Shown here: in pieces, positions 8,220 through 17,167 of the stretch
How the letters are laid out: each line of letters starts with the position of its first letter
Position numbering within the stretch: the first letter of the stretch is position 1
Source: Mangrovicoccus sp049603835
Lineage (GTDB): Bacteria; Pseudomonadota; Alphaproteobacteria; Rhodobacterales; Rhodobacteraceae
NCBI GenBank assembly: GCA_049603835.1
Contig: JBMYSZ010000004.1
Coordinates: 62,001-126,000 of the forward strand
Direction: 5' to 3'
DNA: 64,000 nt
Position numbers and translations under genes: made by a program
Notes under the pieces: model-generated
Seen by the model: only the letters and a program-made list of their open reading frames with translations
Told to the model about the DNA's origin: nothing
Database searches by the model: none

Positions 8220-8546
8220 TTAGTTCAGCTGCGCTTGCAGGTCATAGACCCCATCGCGCAGCTCGCCGAACATATCCGGCAGATCCGGATGCTCAATCGG
8301 TTCACCGCTTTGATCCGGCACCAAATTCTGCTCAGACACATAAGCGACGTAATAGCTTTGGTCATTTTCGGCGAGCAGATGATAGAAAGGCTGATCCTTG
8401 GACGGGCGGCTTTCCTCGGGAATGGCATCATACCATTCCTCGGTATTGGAAAACATCGCATCCACATCAAAAACCACGCCGCGAAACGGATGTTTCCGGT
8501 GGCGCACCACTTGACCGATCTGATATTTTGCCTGACTTTTCAGCAT
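8220..8546 (-). CDS. hspQ: Heat shock protein HspQ (YccV family)
   Basis: 108 residues. Typical features are YQIGQVVRHRKHPFRGVVFD at the N-terminus, the YHLLAENDQSYYVAYVSEQN core and a C-terminal HPDLPDMFGEL. HspQ was first described as a hemimethylated-DNA-binding protein and later as a heat-induced specificity factor for Lon protease. The ATG start is favoured (AAGGG upstream); a GTG three codons earlier is too close to that site. Monocistronic, converging with the gamma-glutamyltransferase gene. Confidence 0.9.
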   Translation of the reverse strand: MLKSQAKYQIGQVVRHRKHPFRGVVFDVDAMFSNTEEWYDAIPEESRPSKDQPFYHLLAENDQSYYVAYVSEQNLVPDQSGEPIEHPDLPDMFGELRDGVYDLQAQLN

Positions 8547-8841
8547 AACGCACACCCTTCGCCGTCCAAAGGCCGACTCGCAAGAACCCGAGCTTTTCGC
8601 ATATTTTGCAGGTCCAGGCCAGACAGACTCATCGCATCTGTCATAAAACCCACGTCAAATGACGCAACGACAGCAACGCATAGCAGTTTATGCATACCGC
8701 AAACGGGCAAAAATTGCCAGGGATCACATCGTCACGCTCGATGCGCCGACCGACCAGCGAAAGCGTGATCACTTTATCATTTCTCCCAAGCCTCAGTTGC
8801 GATAGATTTTAGAAAAAATTTAGCGCTGAAAGAGGCCGAAA
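8547..8841. other. Intergenic region, divergent promoters expected
   Basis: 295 bases between the divergent hspQ and lytic-transglycosylase genes. I see no convincing RNA gene, repeat or confident -35/-10 pair. AT-rich sequence just before the plus-strand gene (8770-8830) is a reasonable place for its promoter. Confidence 0.3.
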
Positions 8842-9423
8842 ATGAGCAGATATTGGCTAGCCCTCGGGCTTTGTATATTCCTTGCGGCCTGTGGCGGGTC
8901 CAAGGCACCGCCCAGCAATTTGGATAATGCTTGTAGCATCGTGGCGCAGCGGCCCAGCTTTTTGCGCGCGATGAAACGGACAGAGCGCCGTTGGGGCGCG
9001 CCCGTACATGTGCAAATGGCGTTTTTCCACCAAGAAAGCCGCTTTAACGGTAAGGCCCGCACCCCCTATCGCTGGTCCTTAGGCGTCATTCCTATGGGGC
9101 GGGCCAGCTCGGCCTATGGCTATGCTCAGGCCATCGATAGCACCTGGAGTGAATATAAGCGTGTCGCCGGGCGTGCGGGCGCAAAACGGACCAATTTCCA
9201 CGACGCTTCGGATTTCATGGGCTGGTATATGGATCTGACATACCAACGTAATGGTGTCTCCAAATCCGATGCCCGGCGCCAATATCTAGCCTATCACGAA
9301 GGCCATAACGGATATAAGCGCGGCAGTTACCGCTCTAAGTCCTGGCTGCTCAATGTATCGGAAAAGGTAGAGCGGCGCGCCGCCATGTATAAGGGGCAGC
9401 TGCGCCGCTGTAACAAGATCTAG
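8842..9423 (+). CDS. Lipoprotein with lytic transglycosylase (SLT-like) domain
   Basis: 193 residues. The signal peptide ends in the lipobox LAAC (Cys17). The domain has the catalytic glutamate in FFHQESRFNG (Glu65) and the lysozyme-like motif SSAYGYAQAIDSTWSEY, followed by a conserved YLAYHEGHNGYKRG. This is the SLT_4-type family of bacterial lipoproteins and would cleave glycan strands of peptidoglycan from the outer or inner membrane face. Monocistronic. Family assignment by motif; the cut site specificity is unknown. Confidence 0.85.
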   Translation: MSRYWLALGLCIFLAACGGSKAPPSNLDNACSIVAQRPSFLRAMKRTERRWGAPVHVQMAFFHQESRFNGKARTPYRWSLGVIPMGRASSAYGYAQAIDSTWSEYKRVAGRAGAKRTNFHDASDFMGWYMDLTYQRNGVSKSDARRQYLAYHEGHNGYKRGSYRSKSWLLNVSEKVERRAAMYKGQLRRCNKI

Positions 9424-9486
9424 GATCGGTGCTGGGGGCCGTACAGGGGCAATTGCGTGCAGCGCCATAACCCCAACCAGCCCCAA

Positions 9487-10074
9487 TCAGTCGCGCTTAT
9501 TGATTTCGTTTTGGATGCTAAACAGGCTCGGCCCTAGACTTTTCTTCTCTGAAAAAGGGCCCAGCACAACGCGGGTTTGTTCGCCGGATTCATTGGTCAA
9601 AATCCATTCAGCCAACCGCATCGGCGACTCTTCGAAATAAAGCGCGATATGGCCCAGCTCGGGGGATTCTGGGTCTTGGGCCACAATCAGCGTGCGTTCG
9701 CCGCTTTCTTTGTGTTGCACCACCAGCCCCGGCTGATCGAAACTCACCTTACGCGCCAAAATCAGATTCAGCGGCGTGCGTTTGAGCGGATATTGCGCCG
9801 GATGCCCGCCGGAATATTTGTCGAAAATCGCCACCTGGCCACCACTGGCCAATACCAGCAATTCGCCATCATCATAGTCGAACCGCGCTCGGCCGGGGCG
9901 TTTTAAGGACAGCGTACCGCGGCTTTGACTACCATCCGCATTCACCTGAACAAAGCGCGACTGCACGCTTTGGAGGGTGTCGATATAAGCCGCCAATTGC
10001 GACAGGGAGAGCGGCTTTGCCTGGGCCGGAAGCGCGGCAGTGAGCAAAGCGAAAAGGGCGAAAATCAGTCTCAT
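9487..10074 (-). CDS. lolA: Outer-membrane lipoprotein carrier protein LolA
   Basis: Periplasmic chaperone carrying lipoproteins from the LolCDE complex to the outer membrane. 195 residues with a clear signal peptide (MRLIFALFALLTAALPAQA). Family features are QSVQSRFVQV, GTLSLKRPGRARFDY and the hydrophobic-cavity strand segments that follow. The start chosen gives a normal signal peptide; an in-frame ATG 19 codons upstream would add an unlikely lead. Last gene of an aminotransferase-ftsK-lolA run on the minus strand; ftsK-lolA adjacency is common in alphaproteobacteria. Confidence 0.9.
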   Translation of the reverse strand: MRLIFALFALLTAALPAQAKPLSLSQLAAYIDTLQSVQSRFVQVNADGSQSRGTLSLKRPGRARFDYDDGELLVLASGGQVAIFDKYSGGHPAQYPLKRTPLNLILARKVSFDQPGLVVQHKESGERTLIVAQDPESPELGHIALYFEESPMRLAEWILTNESGEQTRVVLGPFSEKKSLGPSLFSIQNEINKRD

Positions 10075-10149
10075 AGGCCACAGATAGGCGACCAGACCCG
10101 CCCCGCCCAGAGGGCAGAGCAAGTTTTTCACATAAGCTTTATGGCAGTT

Positions 10150-13100
10150 TTACGCGTCTTCGCCCACCAGGACCTGACGTTTGCCCACATGATTGGCCGG
10201 TGTGACCAGCCCCTCATCTTCCATTTGCTCCACCAGGCGCGCGGCTTTGTTATAGCCGATACCCAATTTGCGCTGGATATAAGAGGTGGAGCATTTGCGG
10301 TCTTTGATCACAATTGCCACCGCCTGGTCGTAAAGCGCATCGGCGCCGGTGGTATTGCCGCCAAGGCCCAGCACCGCATCGATATCGGGCGCTGCGTCTT
10401 CCTCTGGGCCCTCGACGACACCGCCCACATAATCCGGCGGGCCATAGGCCTTGAGATAAGTCACAATTTCTTCGACTTCCTCATCGCTGGCGAAAGGTCC
10501 ATGCACGCGAGTGATCTTTGCCCCGCCCGCCATATAAAGCATATCGCCCATGCCCAGAAGCTGCTCGGCCCCCTGCTCGCCCAGGATGGTGCGGCTATCG
10601 ACCTTAGAGGTCACTTGGAAACTGATCCGGGTTGGGAAATTGGCTTTGATCGTGCCTGTGATCACATCCACCGAAGGACGCTGCGTCGCCATGATCAAAT
10701 GGATCCCCGAGGCCCGCGCCATTTGCGCCAGGCGCTGGATGCAGGCCTCGATCTCTTTGCCCGCCACCATCATCAGATCGGCCATCTCATCGACGATCAC
10801 AACGATATAGGGCAGCGCTTCGGGGGCGAATTCCTCGGTTTCAAACACCGGATCGCCGGTTTCATCGTCAAAGCCCGTCTGCACCGTGCGCGAGAACATC
10901 TCGCCTTTGCCCAAAGCTTCGCGCACCCGGCCATTATAGCCCTCGATATTGCGCACGCCCATTTTGGACATTTTGCGATAGCGCTCTTCCATCTCGCCCA
11001 CGACCCATTTCAGCGCCACAACGGCTTTCTTCGGGTCGGTGACAACCGGGCTTAGCAAATGCGGGATGCCGTCATAAACGCTCAGCTCCAGCATTTTCGG
11101 ATCGATCATGATCAGGCGGCATTCATCCGGGCTCAGCTTATAAAGCAGGCTCAGGATCATCGTATTGATCGCCACGGATTTACCCGAACCGGTCGTCCCT
11201 GCGATCAAGAGGTGAGGCATCTTGGCCAAATTCGCCACAATGGGCGCGCCGCCGATATCCTTACCCAAGGCCAAGGGCAGGCGCAGTTTGCTATCGCCGA
11301 AATCGCGGGTGGCGAGCAGCTCGCGCAGCAGAACCATTTCCCGGCGCTCATTGGGCAGCTCGATCCCGATCACCGTCCGCCCCGGCACCGTCGACACCCG
11401 CGCAGACAGGGCCGACATGGAGCGCGCGATATCATCGGCCAGGCCAATCACCCGGCTGGCTTTCAGCCCCGGCGCGGGCTCTAGCTCATACATGGTGACC
11501 ACAGGGCCCGGACGCACCGAGGTGATTTCGCCCTTCACCCCATAATCATCCAGCACATTTTCCAACATGCGGGCATTTTCTTCGAGCGCCTCATCGGAAA
11601 GATAGTGCTTTTCGATACTCGCTGGATCCCGCAGCAGGCTGAGCGGCGGCGGTGCATAGCCTTCCTCGCTATCCTCCCATTGCAGGCTTGGCTGAGCTTC
11701 GGCCTTTGCACGGGTTGAGGGCGCTGGCGCTTTGCGGGTCGGATGCTGAATTGTCGGCTTGGTCGCCAAAAAGCGCGGGATCTGGTTCGGATCAACCGGC
11801 GGTATGCTGCGCTCGACGCGGTTCGGGGCATCTTCGGGCAGCGGATCATAGCCGTCATCCAGATCGGTTTCATCCTCGATCTGGGCCGCTGGCTGGGCGT
11901 CGATATCTGTTTCCAATTGGGCCCGTGGCGCGCGCTGAAACACAACCGGCTCATAGGTTTCTTCAGACGGCAATTCCGGCTCTGGCAGTGCATCTGCATC
12001 CGGCAAAGCAGCGCCCTGCATACGTTTTTGCGCAAGGCGGCGGCGGTCCCGGCGTTGACGCTTGATCACAGCACCCGAGACACGCGCCTTGATCCCTTCG
12101 TCCATATCCTCGTCACTCTCATTTTCGAAATGGTCAAACTCTGTCTCTTCGACTTGCGGCGCTGGCGCTGGCGCGGCTTGCATCCGACCGCTCAGCAAAG
12201 GCAGTCTTGCGAGCAGCCCACCAGCGCTTTGGGGCAAGTCACTGCTTTGCACGGGCGAGGCTTTGGGTGCCTCGTCATAAGGCTCTGCCCAGTCGGGACC
12301 TTCCAGCTCTTCGCGATAACGGGCCGCGTCGAAATCTGGCATGGGCGGCATATCCCGCGAAGCGCTGAGGGAGGGGCCCCAATCCGCCTCATTCGATGCA
12401 TCCATATCGTCGAAAATATCGTCTTCCTCGGCCTGGTCGCGGGCTGCGGCCTCTTGCCGGGCTTGGGCACGCTCTACCCGACGGGCTTGGCGCTTTTCCT
12501 TGCGATGCGCTGCAAAACCCAGGCTGGCCAGCAAAAGCCGCCACAAACCGCGCACGAATAAATCGTAAAGCAGCACAAAGCCGATGCCCAAGAACCGGCC
12601 GATGCCTGCCAGTTCGGCACGGGTAAAGCCCAAAGAGAAAGAGCCAAAGCCCAAAAGCGCCAGGGCCAAAAGGATCGTCGCGCCTTTCAGAGCGATATCC
12701 AAAGGCACGGGCAGCATCACCACCAGCACGCCCAAAGCAGTATCGCCAAACAGCCCGCCCATGCCAAAACCATGGCCCCAGCCGTCAATCGGCGGGTAGC
12801 AGGCCGCATACATCCCAGCAACAGCAACCCAAATGGGCAAAAACAGCAAACGGCTGATCACCGTGCCTTCACCCCAATGCAGCAAAAAGCGTATCCCCCA
12901 AACCGCACAGGCAGCCACCAGGCTCCAGGCGCCATAGCCCAATATCACCGTCAGCGGCGAGGCAAGATAGGCACCGGGATAGCCCAGCCAGTTCAAAGGC
13001 GCGCTTACGGCGCTGCCCAGAAAGCTAGGATCTTTCGGGGAGTAACTCCAAAGAGCGAGGGCGGTGAAAACCGCCGCCGCCAATAGGGTCAAACCAATAA

Positions 13101-13179
13101 GTTCCTTAATACGCCGGTCAAGCATGGCTTGCATGGCCGGGTCGATAATATGGCTCTGCTCACGCGAGGGATATGCCAA
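10150..13179 (-). CDS. ftsK: DNA translocase FtsK
   Basis: Hexameric septal motor that pumps chromosome termini and activates XerCD at dif. 1009 residues: four N-terminal membrane helices (about 25-215), a long acidic, low-complexity linker (220-520), the alpha/beta motor with Walker A GTTGSGKS (about residue 660) and Walker B YIVVIVDEMADL (about 795), and the C-terminal winged-helix gamma domain that reads polar sequences. The reading frame begins at TTG, preceded by AAGGAC; the N-terminus resembles FtsK of related bacteria, so I accept the rare start. It lies 12 nt after the aminotransferase stop. Confidence 0.95.
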   Translation of the reverse strand: MAYPSREQSHIIDPAMQAMLDRRIKELIGLTLLAAAVFTALALWSYSPKDPSFLGSAVSAPLNWLGYPGAYLASPLTVILGYGAWSLVAACAVWGIRFLLHWGEGTVISRLLFLPIWVAVAGMYAACYPPIDGWGHGFGMGGLFGDTALGVLVVMLPVPLDIALKGATILLALALLGFGSFSLGFTRAELAGIGRFLGIGFVLLYDLFVRGLWRLLLASLGFAAHRKEKRQARRVERAQARQEAAARDQAEEDDIFDDMDASNEADWGPSLSASRDMPPMPDFDAARYREELEGPDWAEPYDEAPKASPVQSSDLPQSAGGLLARLPLLSGRMQAAPAPAPQVEETEFDHFENESDEDMDEGIKARVSGAVIKRQRRDRRRLAQKRMQGAALPDADALPEPELPSEETYEPVVFQRAPRAQLETDIDAQPAAQIEDETDLDDGYDPLPEDAPNRVERSIPPVDPNQIPRFLATKPTIQHPTRKAPAPSTRAKAEAQPSLQWEDSEEGYAPPPLSLLRDPASIEKHYLSDEALEENARMLENVLDDYGVKGEITSVRPGPVVTMYELEPAPGLKASRVIGLADDIARSMSALSARVSTVPGRTVIGIELPNERREMVLLRELLATRDFGDSKLRLPLALGKDIGGAPIVANLAKMPHLLIAGTTGSGKSVAINTMILSLLYKLSPDECRLIMIDPKMLELSVYDGIPHLLSPVVTDPKKAVVALKWVVGEMEERYRKMSKMGVRNIEGYNGRVREALGKGEMFSRTVQTGFDDETGDPVFETEEFAPEALPYIVVIVDEMADLMMVAGKEIEACIQRLAQMARASGIHLIMATQRPSVDVITGTIKANFPTRISFQVTSKVDSRTILGEQGAEQLLGMGDMLYMAGGAKITRVHGPFASDEEVEEIVTYLKAYGPPDYVGGVVEGPEEDAAPDIDAVLGLGGNTTGADALYDQAVAIVIKDRKCSTSYIQRKLGIGYNKAARLVEQMEDEGLVTPANHVGKRQVLVGEDA

Positions 13180-13191
13180 TTGCTTCGTCCT

Positions 13192-14379
13192 TCATGCTTG
13201 CGGATAGAGCGTCTCGCGAATGCGCGTCAGCCCGTCCCGTGTCTCCTCTAGCGGCGCCACAAGGGCCGCACGAATATACCCCTCGCCCGGATTGGGCCCT
13301 GTCGCTGTGGGCCGGCCCAGATAGGCGCCGGGCAGAACCCGCACCCCGGCCTCGCGCCATAGCTTGGTGCAGGCGGCTTCGCCATCCTCCACCGGCAGCC
13401 ATAAAAAGAACCCGGCTGCGACCGGCTGATATCCGGGCACCCCACCCAGGATCTCATCGGCTAACTCAAATTTCTGACGGTAGAGCCTGCGGTTTTCCTC
13501 CACATGGCTTTCATCGCCCCAAGCGCGCTGCGCTACCGCTTGCAAAGGCAGCGGCAAAGGCGAGCCGGAATAAGCCCGAAGCTGCTGGATCCGCGCCATA
13601 TTCTGTGGCCCTGTCGCCACAAACCCCGAGCGCAACCCTGGCATATTTGACCGTTTGGACAAGGAATGAAACGCGATCACCCGCTCTGGATCAGCGCCAA
13701 TTTCCTTGGCGACTTCTAAGATTCCGGTAGGCTTCGCTTCGCGGTAGATCTCGGAATAGCATTCATCGGCCACGATCTTGAAATCATATCGCTCGGCCAG
13801 CTCTAGCAAGGCGGTCCAATATTCCGCCGTCGCCATGACCCCTTGCGGATTTGAGGGCGAGCAAAGATAGGCCAAAGTCACCCGGTTCAGCACATCTTCG
13901 GGCAAGGAGGCATAATCAGGCAAATGCCCCGTCCAAGCCGTGGCCGGGATCAGCAAAGGCTCGGCCCCGACAGACGCAGCCGCCACCGCGTAAACCTGGT
14001 AGAACGGGTTCGGCGCCAGAACCACCGGCGTGCCATTTTTATGCTCAGGCGACAAAGCCATAGCAATATTATAAAGCCCCTCGCGGGACCCATTCACTGC
14101 CATCAATTCGGTTTCGGGGTTCAGCTGCACCCCATAGCGGCGCGACACCCAATCGGCGCAAGCCGCCAAAAGCGGTGCGGATCCATTATTGGGCGGGTAT
14201 TTCCCGAAACCGGCCAGATTAGCCGCAATTTCATCCTGCACCCAGTCTGGAAACGGGTGTTGTGGCTCTCCGATGGACATGGAAAGCGCCGGGAGTCCTG
14301 GGTCAATGCCACCGATCAGCGCCCGCAAACGCGGAAACGCATAGGGTGGCAGATCGGCGAACCGGTCTGGAAACTGCAT
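13192..14379 (-). CDS. PLP-dependent aminotransferase, probably DapC-type (succinyldiaminopimelate transaminase)
   Basis: 395-residue fold-type I class I/II aminotransferase. The PLP lysine is in HSLSKRSNMPGLRSG (about Lys242), and the family's YPPNNGS, AVNGSREGLYNIA, LCSPSNPQG and DECYSEIY motifs are present. The SLSKRSN active-site loop is the pattern I associate with the DapC group, which makes N-succinyl-LL-diaminopimelate for lysine and peptidoglycan synthesis; that would suit its place upstream of ftsK and lolA. General aminotransferase call is secure, substrate is inferred. Confidence 0.75.
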   Translation of the reverse strand: MQFPDRFADLPPYAFPRLRALIGGIDPGLPALSMSIGEPQHPFPDWVQDEIAANLAGFGKYPPNNGSAPLLAACADWVSRRYGVQLNPETELMAVNGSREGLYNIAMALSPEHKNGTPVVLAPNPFYQVYAVAAASVGAEPLLIPATAWTGHLPDYASLPEDVLNRVTLAYLCSPSNPQGVMATAEYWTALLELAERYDFKIVADECYSEIYREAKPTGILEVAKEIGADPERVIAFHSLSKRSNMPGLRSGFVATGPQNMARIQQLRAYSGSPLPLPLQAVAQRAWGDESHVEENRRLYRQKFELADEILGGVPGYQPVAAGFFLWLPVEDGEAACTKLWREAGVRVLPGAYLGRPTATGPNPGEGYIRAALVAPLEETRDGLTRIRETLYPQA

Positions 14380-14477
14380 TTTGCCTCATATCTGCCCAGG
14401 ATCTTTTGATTATGCGCCCCGGGTCATGGAGGCAGCTTACACAATCAAGGGGGTATGCGTCCAGTATTCTAAGGGGG

Positions 14478-15809
14478 TTAGGCCAAAACCTGTTCCACCG
14501 CAGCGCCCATTCGCAACAGCCGCGCCTCAGAAAATGGCGCTGTTTGCAGCATCACCCCACAAGATGGCGCGCCCGCGGGCAGAGTCAGAGCCGCCAAGCC
14601 CATCAAATTACCGATCCGTGTATTCCGTAGCGCCAATAAATTCTCCGCTACGAAATAATCGTGATCGCTCAGCAGGCGCTCTAGATTAGGCGGCAGGCTG
14701 GGGGCTGTGGGCAGGATCACCGCATCATAGCCCGCTGTTCGCGCTAGGTAAGTCGCGCGGAGCTGGTCTAACCGGGCCCAAGCCGCCACATAATCCTTGG
14801 CGGCGAAATTGGCGCCTTGGCGGAACCGGGTCAGGATTTCGGGGAACATCTTATCGGGCGCAGCTTCGATCACCTCAGACCAAAGCCCATAAGCCTCGGC
14901 CGTATAGAGGATCCCGGCATAGCCCATGGCTTCGGTCACCTCCGGCGCTTCAAACTCCTCAAACTGCACACCGGCCGCGCCGAGTTTGCCTAAGACAGCT
15001 TCAAAAGCCGCTGCGGGTTCGGGGCGCAGATCATCTTGGGCCAGGGTTTTGAGCACGCCAAAGCGCAGCCCCTCGGCCCGCGCCCCGGTCAGATCCGGTG
15101 CCGCCTGGCCTTGCAGCAGAGCCAAGATTTGCGCCGCATCCTCGACCGAGCGGGTCAGGGGGCCGATTGTGTCAAAGCGCAGGCAAAGCGGCACCACCCC
15201 CTCTAGGCTCAGAAGTCCCGAAGTGGTTTTCAGCCCCACCAGATCATTCCAAGCCGCCGGGATCCGCACCGACCCCCCCGTATCCGAGCCGATCGCCGCC
15301 GCCGCCAATCCAAACGCCACCGAGGTCGCCGCCCCCGATGACGAGCCGCCCGACACTGCCGCCAAGTCATTGACGCAGGGCGAGGTTTCCTTGACCGGAT
15401 TTACCCCCAGCCCGGAAAAGGCCAGTTCCGACATATGGGTTTTGCCCAGGCAAACCGCACCCTGGGCCGAGGCCACCCGCATCACCCGCGCATCTCGGTC
15501 AGGCACACGGCCCGCCAGCAGATCCGAGCCCGCCTCGGTCGCCACCCCATGGCTGTCAAACAGGTCTTTCCAACTGAGCGGCACCCCATCGAGCAGCCCC
15601 AGCCGATGGCCCGACTGCGCCCGGCTGCGCGCGGCCCGCGCCTCGGCAAAGGCTCGCAGATCGGTGGTGCGGGCATAGATCCGCTTGGCCTGGGGATGAT
15701 GGGTGATGGCATCAAGATAGGCATCGGCCAGCTCCACCGGGTCAAGCTGCCCTTTTGCGATGGCGCGGCCCTGATCGCTCGCGCTTTTCGTCATCCAGTC
15801 TTGCACCAT
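14478..15809 (-). CDS. Amidase signature family hydrolase
   Basis: 443 residues. The amidase-signature catalytic triad is visible: Lys81 in PLSWKDLFD, the cis-serine Ser156 in VSGGSSSG, and the nucleophile Ser180 in GSDTGGSVRIPA, with the normal 24-residue spacing between the two serines. The family includes allophanate hydrolase, indole-acetamide hydrolase and GatA. There is no GatB/GatC neighbour and the length suits a stand-alone small-molecule amidase, so it is not called GatA. Divergent from the UbiH-like gene; substrate unknown. Confidence 0.85.
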   Translation of the reverse strand: MVQDWMTKSASDQGRAIAKGQLDPVELADAYLDAITHHPQAKRIYARTTDLRAFAEARAARSRAQSGHRLGLLDGVPLSWKDLFDSHGVATEAGSDLLAGRVPDRDARVMRVASAQGAVCLGKTHMSELAFSGLGVNPVKETSPCVNDLAAVSGGSSSGAATSVAFGLAAAAIGSDTGGSVRIPAAWNDLVGLKTTSGLLSLEGVVPLCLRFDTIGPLTRSVEDAAQILALLQGQAAPDLTGARAEGLRFGVLKTLAQDDLRPEPAAAFEAVLGKLGAAGVQFEEFEAPEVTEAMGYAGILYTAEAYGLWSEVIEAAPDKMFPEILTRFRQGANFAAKDYVAAWARLDQLRATYLARTAGYDAVILPTAPSLPPNLERLLSDHDYFVAENLLALRNTRIGNLMGLAALTLPAGAPSCGVMLQTAPFSEARLLRMGAAVEQVLA

Positions 15810-15886
15810 ATCCGGCCCCCGGCTCTCTTACAGGTCACTTGCAGATCACTTGATCAACAGGCCGCAGGCTAACGGCGCTGTACCCC

Positions 15887-17146
15887 ATGGACAATCCCGT
15901 AGCGCGCCCCATAACTCTCCTCATGCAAGATGCGGATATTCTGATCACCGGCGGAAGCCTGAATGGCGCAAGTTTAGCCCTTGCCCTGGCGGGCGCTGGA
16001 TTGCGCGTGACGGTCATCGACGCGCTGAGCCAAGACGCTCAGCTAGAACCGGCATTTGACGGGCGCAGCTATGCCTTGGCCCATGCCTCGGTGCAGATGC
16101 TGCGGGTATTGGGTCTGTGGGATGCGCTGGCCGACACGGCACAACCAATCCTGGGCATCAAAGTCTCGGATGGCCGCGCTGGCGAAGCGCCCTCGCCTTT
16201 CGTGCTGGAATTTGATCACGCGGAGCTGGAAGAAGGCCCCATGGGTCAAATGGTCGAAGACCGCCATTTGCGCCGGGTTCTGCTAAATGCATTAGGTGAA
16301 ACCCCTGGCGTGACCCATTTGCCGGGCCGCCGGGTCATGTCGCAAGAGATCAAGCCTTTGGGCGCGCGGCTTGTGCTGGATGATGGCACCGAGCTGAGCG
16401 CGCCCTTGCTGGTCGGCGCTGACGGGCGGCAAGGCCCAACCGGCCCCCGCGCCGGGATCAAGCGGCATGTGAAATCCTATGGCCAGACGGCTTTGGTCTG
16501 CGCCTTGTCCCATGAGCACCCCCATGACGGGATCGCGCATCAATATTTCATGCCCGCCGGGCCTTTGGCGATTTTGCCGCTCAAAGGCAATCGCTGCTCC
16601 ATCGTCTGGAGCGAAAGCGAGGCCCAAGCCAAAGCGATCAATGCCTTGCCCGAGGCGGAATATTTGCAGGTACTGCGCCCGCGCTTTGGCGATTTCTTGG
16701 GGCGGTTCGAGCTAGCAGGCGCGCGCTATACCTATCCGCTGACCCTCACCTGGGCCGAGCGTTTCGCGACGGATCGGGTGGCTTTGGTGGGCGATGCCGC
16801 GCGCGGCTTGCATCCGATTGCGGGCCAAGGCCTGAATGCCGGGCTGCGCGATATGGCGGCTTTGGCTGAGATCGTGGCCCAGGCCCATCGCCGGGGCGAG
16901 GATATCGGCCGCGCCGATGTGCTTGAACGCTACACCCGTTGGCGCCGGTTTGACAGCGTGGCTTTGGCGGCGGCCATGGATGGGTTCAACCGGATCTTTT
17001 CCAATGACAATCCGCTGATGCGCCTCGGCCGGGATTTGGGCATGGGCGTGGTGAATGCCGTTCCAAGCCTCCGCCGCGCCGCCATGCGCAATGCCGCGGG
17101 CCTAGCCGGGGACCGGCCTAGATTGCTGCGGGGTTTGCAGATCTAA
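15887..17146 (+). CDS. UbiH/UbiF/VisC/COQ6-family FAD monooxygenase (ubiquinone biosynthesis)
   Basis: Flavin hydroxylase of the ubiquinone ring-modification group. It has the N-terminal FAD dinucleotide motif ILITGGSLNGASLALALAGA, the central DG-type LLVGADGRQGPTG, and the C-terminal FAD motif VALVGDAARGLHPIAGQGLN, all in the family order. It most resembles UbiH but which ring carbon is hydroxylated (C1, C5 or C6) cannot be read; alphaproteobacteria often use one enzyme for several steps. An in-frame ATG at 15923 lies just before the Rossmann strand and is an alternative start; neither has a strong ribosome site. Confidence 0.85.
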   Translation: MDNPVARPITLLMQDADILITGGSLNGASLALALAGAGLRVTVIDALSQDAQLEPAFDGRSYALAHASVQMLRVLGLWDALADTAQPILGIKVSDGRAGEAPSPFVLEFDHAELEEGPMGQMVEDRHLRRVLLNALGETPGVTHLPGRRVMSQEIKPLGARLVLDDGTELSAPLLVGADGRQGPTGPRAGIKRHVKSYGQTALVCALSHEHPHDGIAHQYFMPAGPLAILPLKGNRCSIVWSESEAQAKAINALPEAEYLQVLRPRFGDFLGRFELAGARYTYPLTLTWAERFATDRVALVGDAARGLHPIAGQGLNAGLRDMAALAEIVAQAHRRGEDIGRADVLERYTRWRRFDSVALAAAMDGFNRIFSNDNPLMRLGRDLGMGVVNAVPSLRRAAMRNAAGLAGDRPRLLRGLQI

Positions 17147-17167
17147 CATAGGGGGCTCTGCCCAGTA

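Noticed and set aside
9925..12561. Long plus-strand frames opposite ftsK and lolA (up to 376 residues)
   Set aside because: They are antisense shadows of highly GC-rich genes; the products are rich in His, Arg and Gln and lack family motifs, while the minus strand encodes complete FtsK and LolA.
14478..15809. Call as GatA (Glu-tRNA amidotransferase subunit A)
   Set aside because: The amidase triad is shared but no gatB/gatC is nearby and the protein lacks the GatA length and sequence features I expect.
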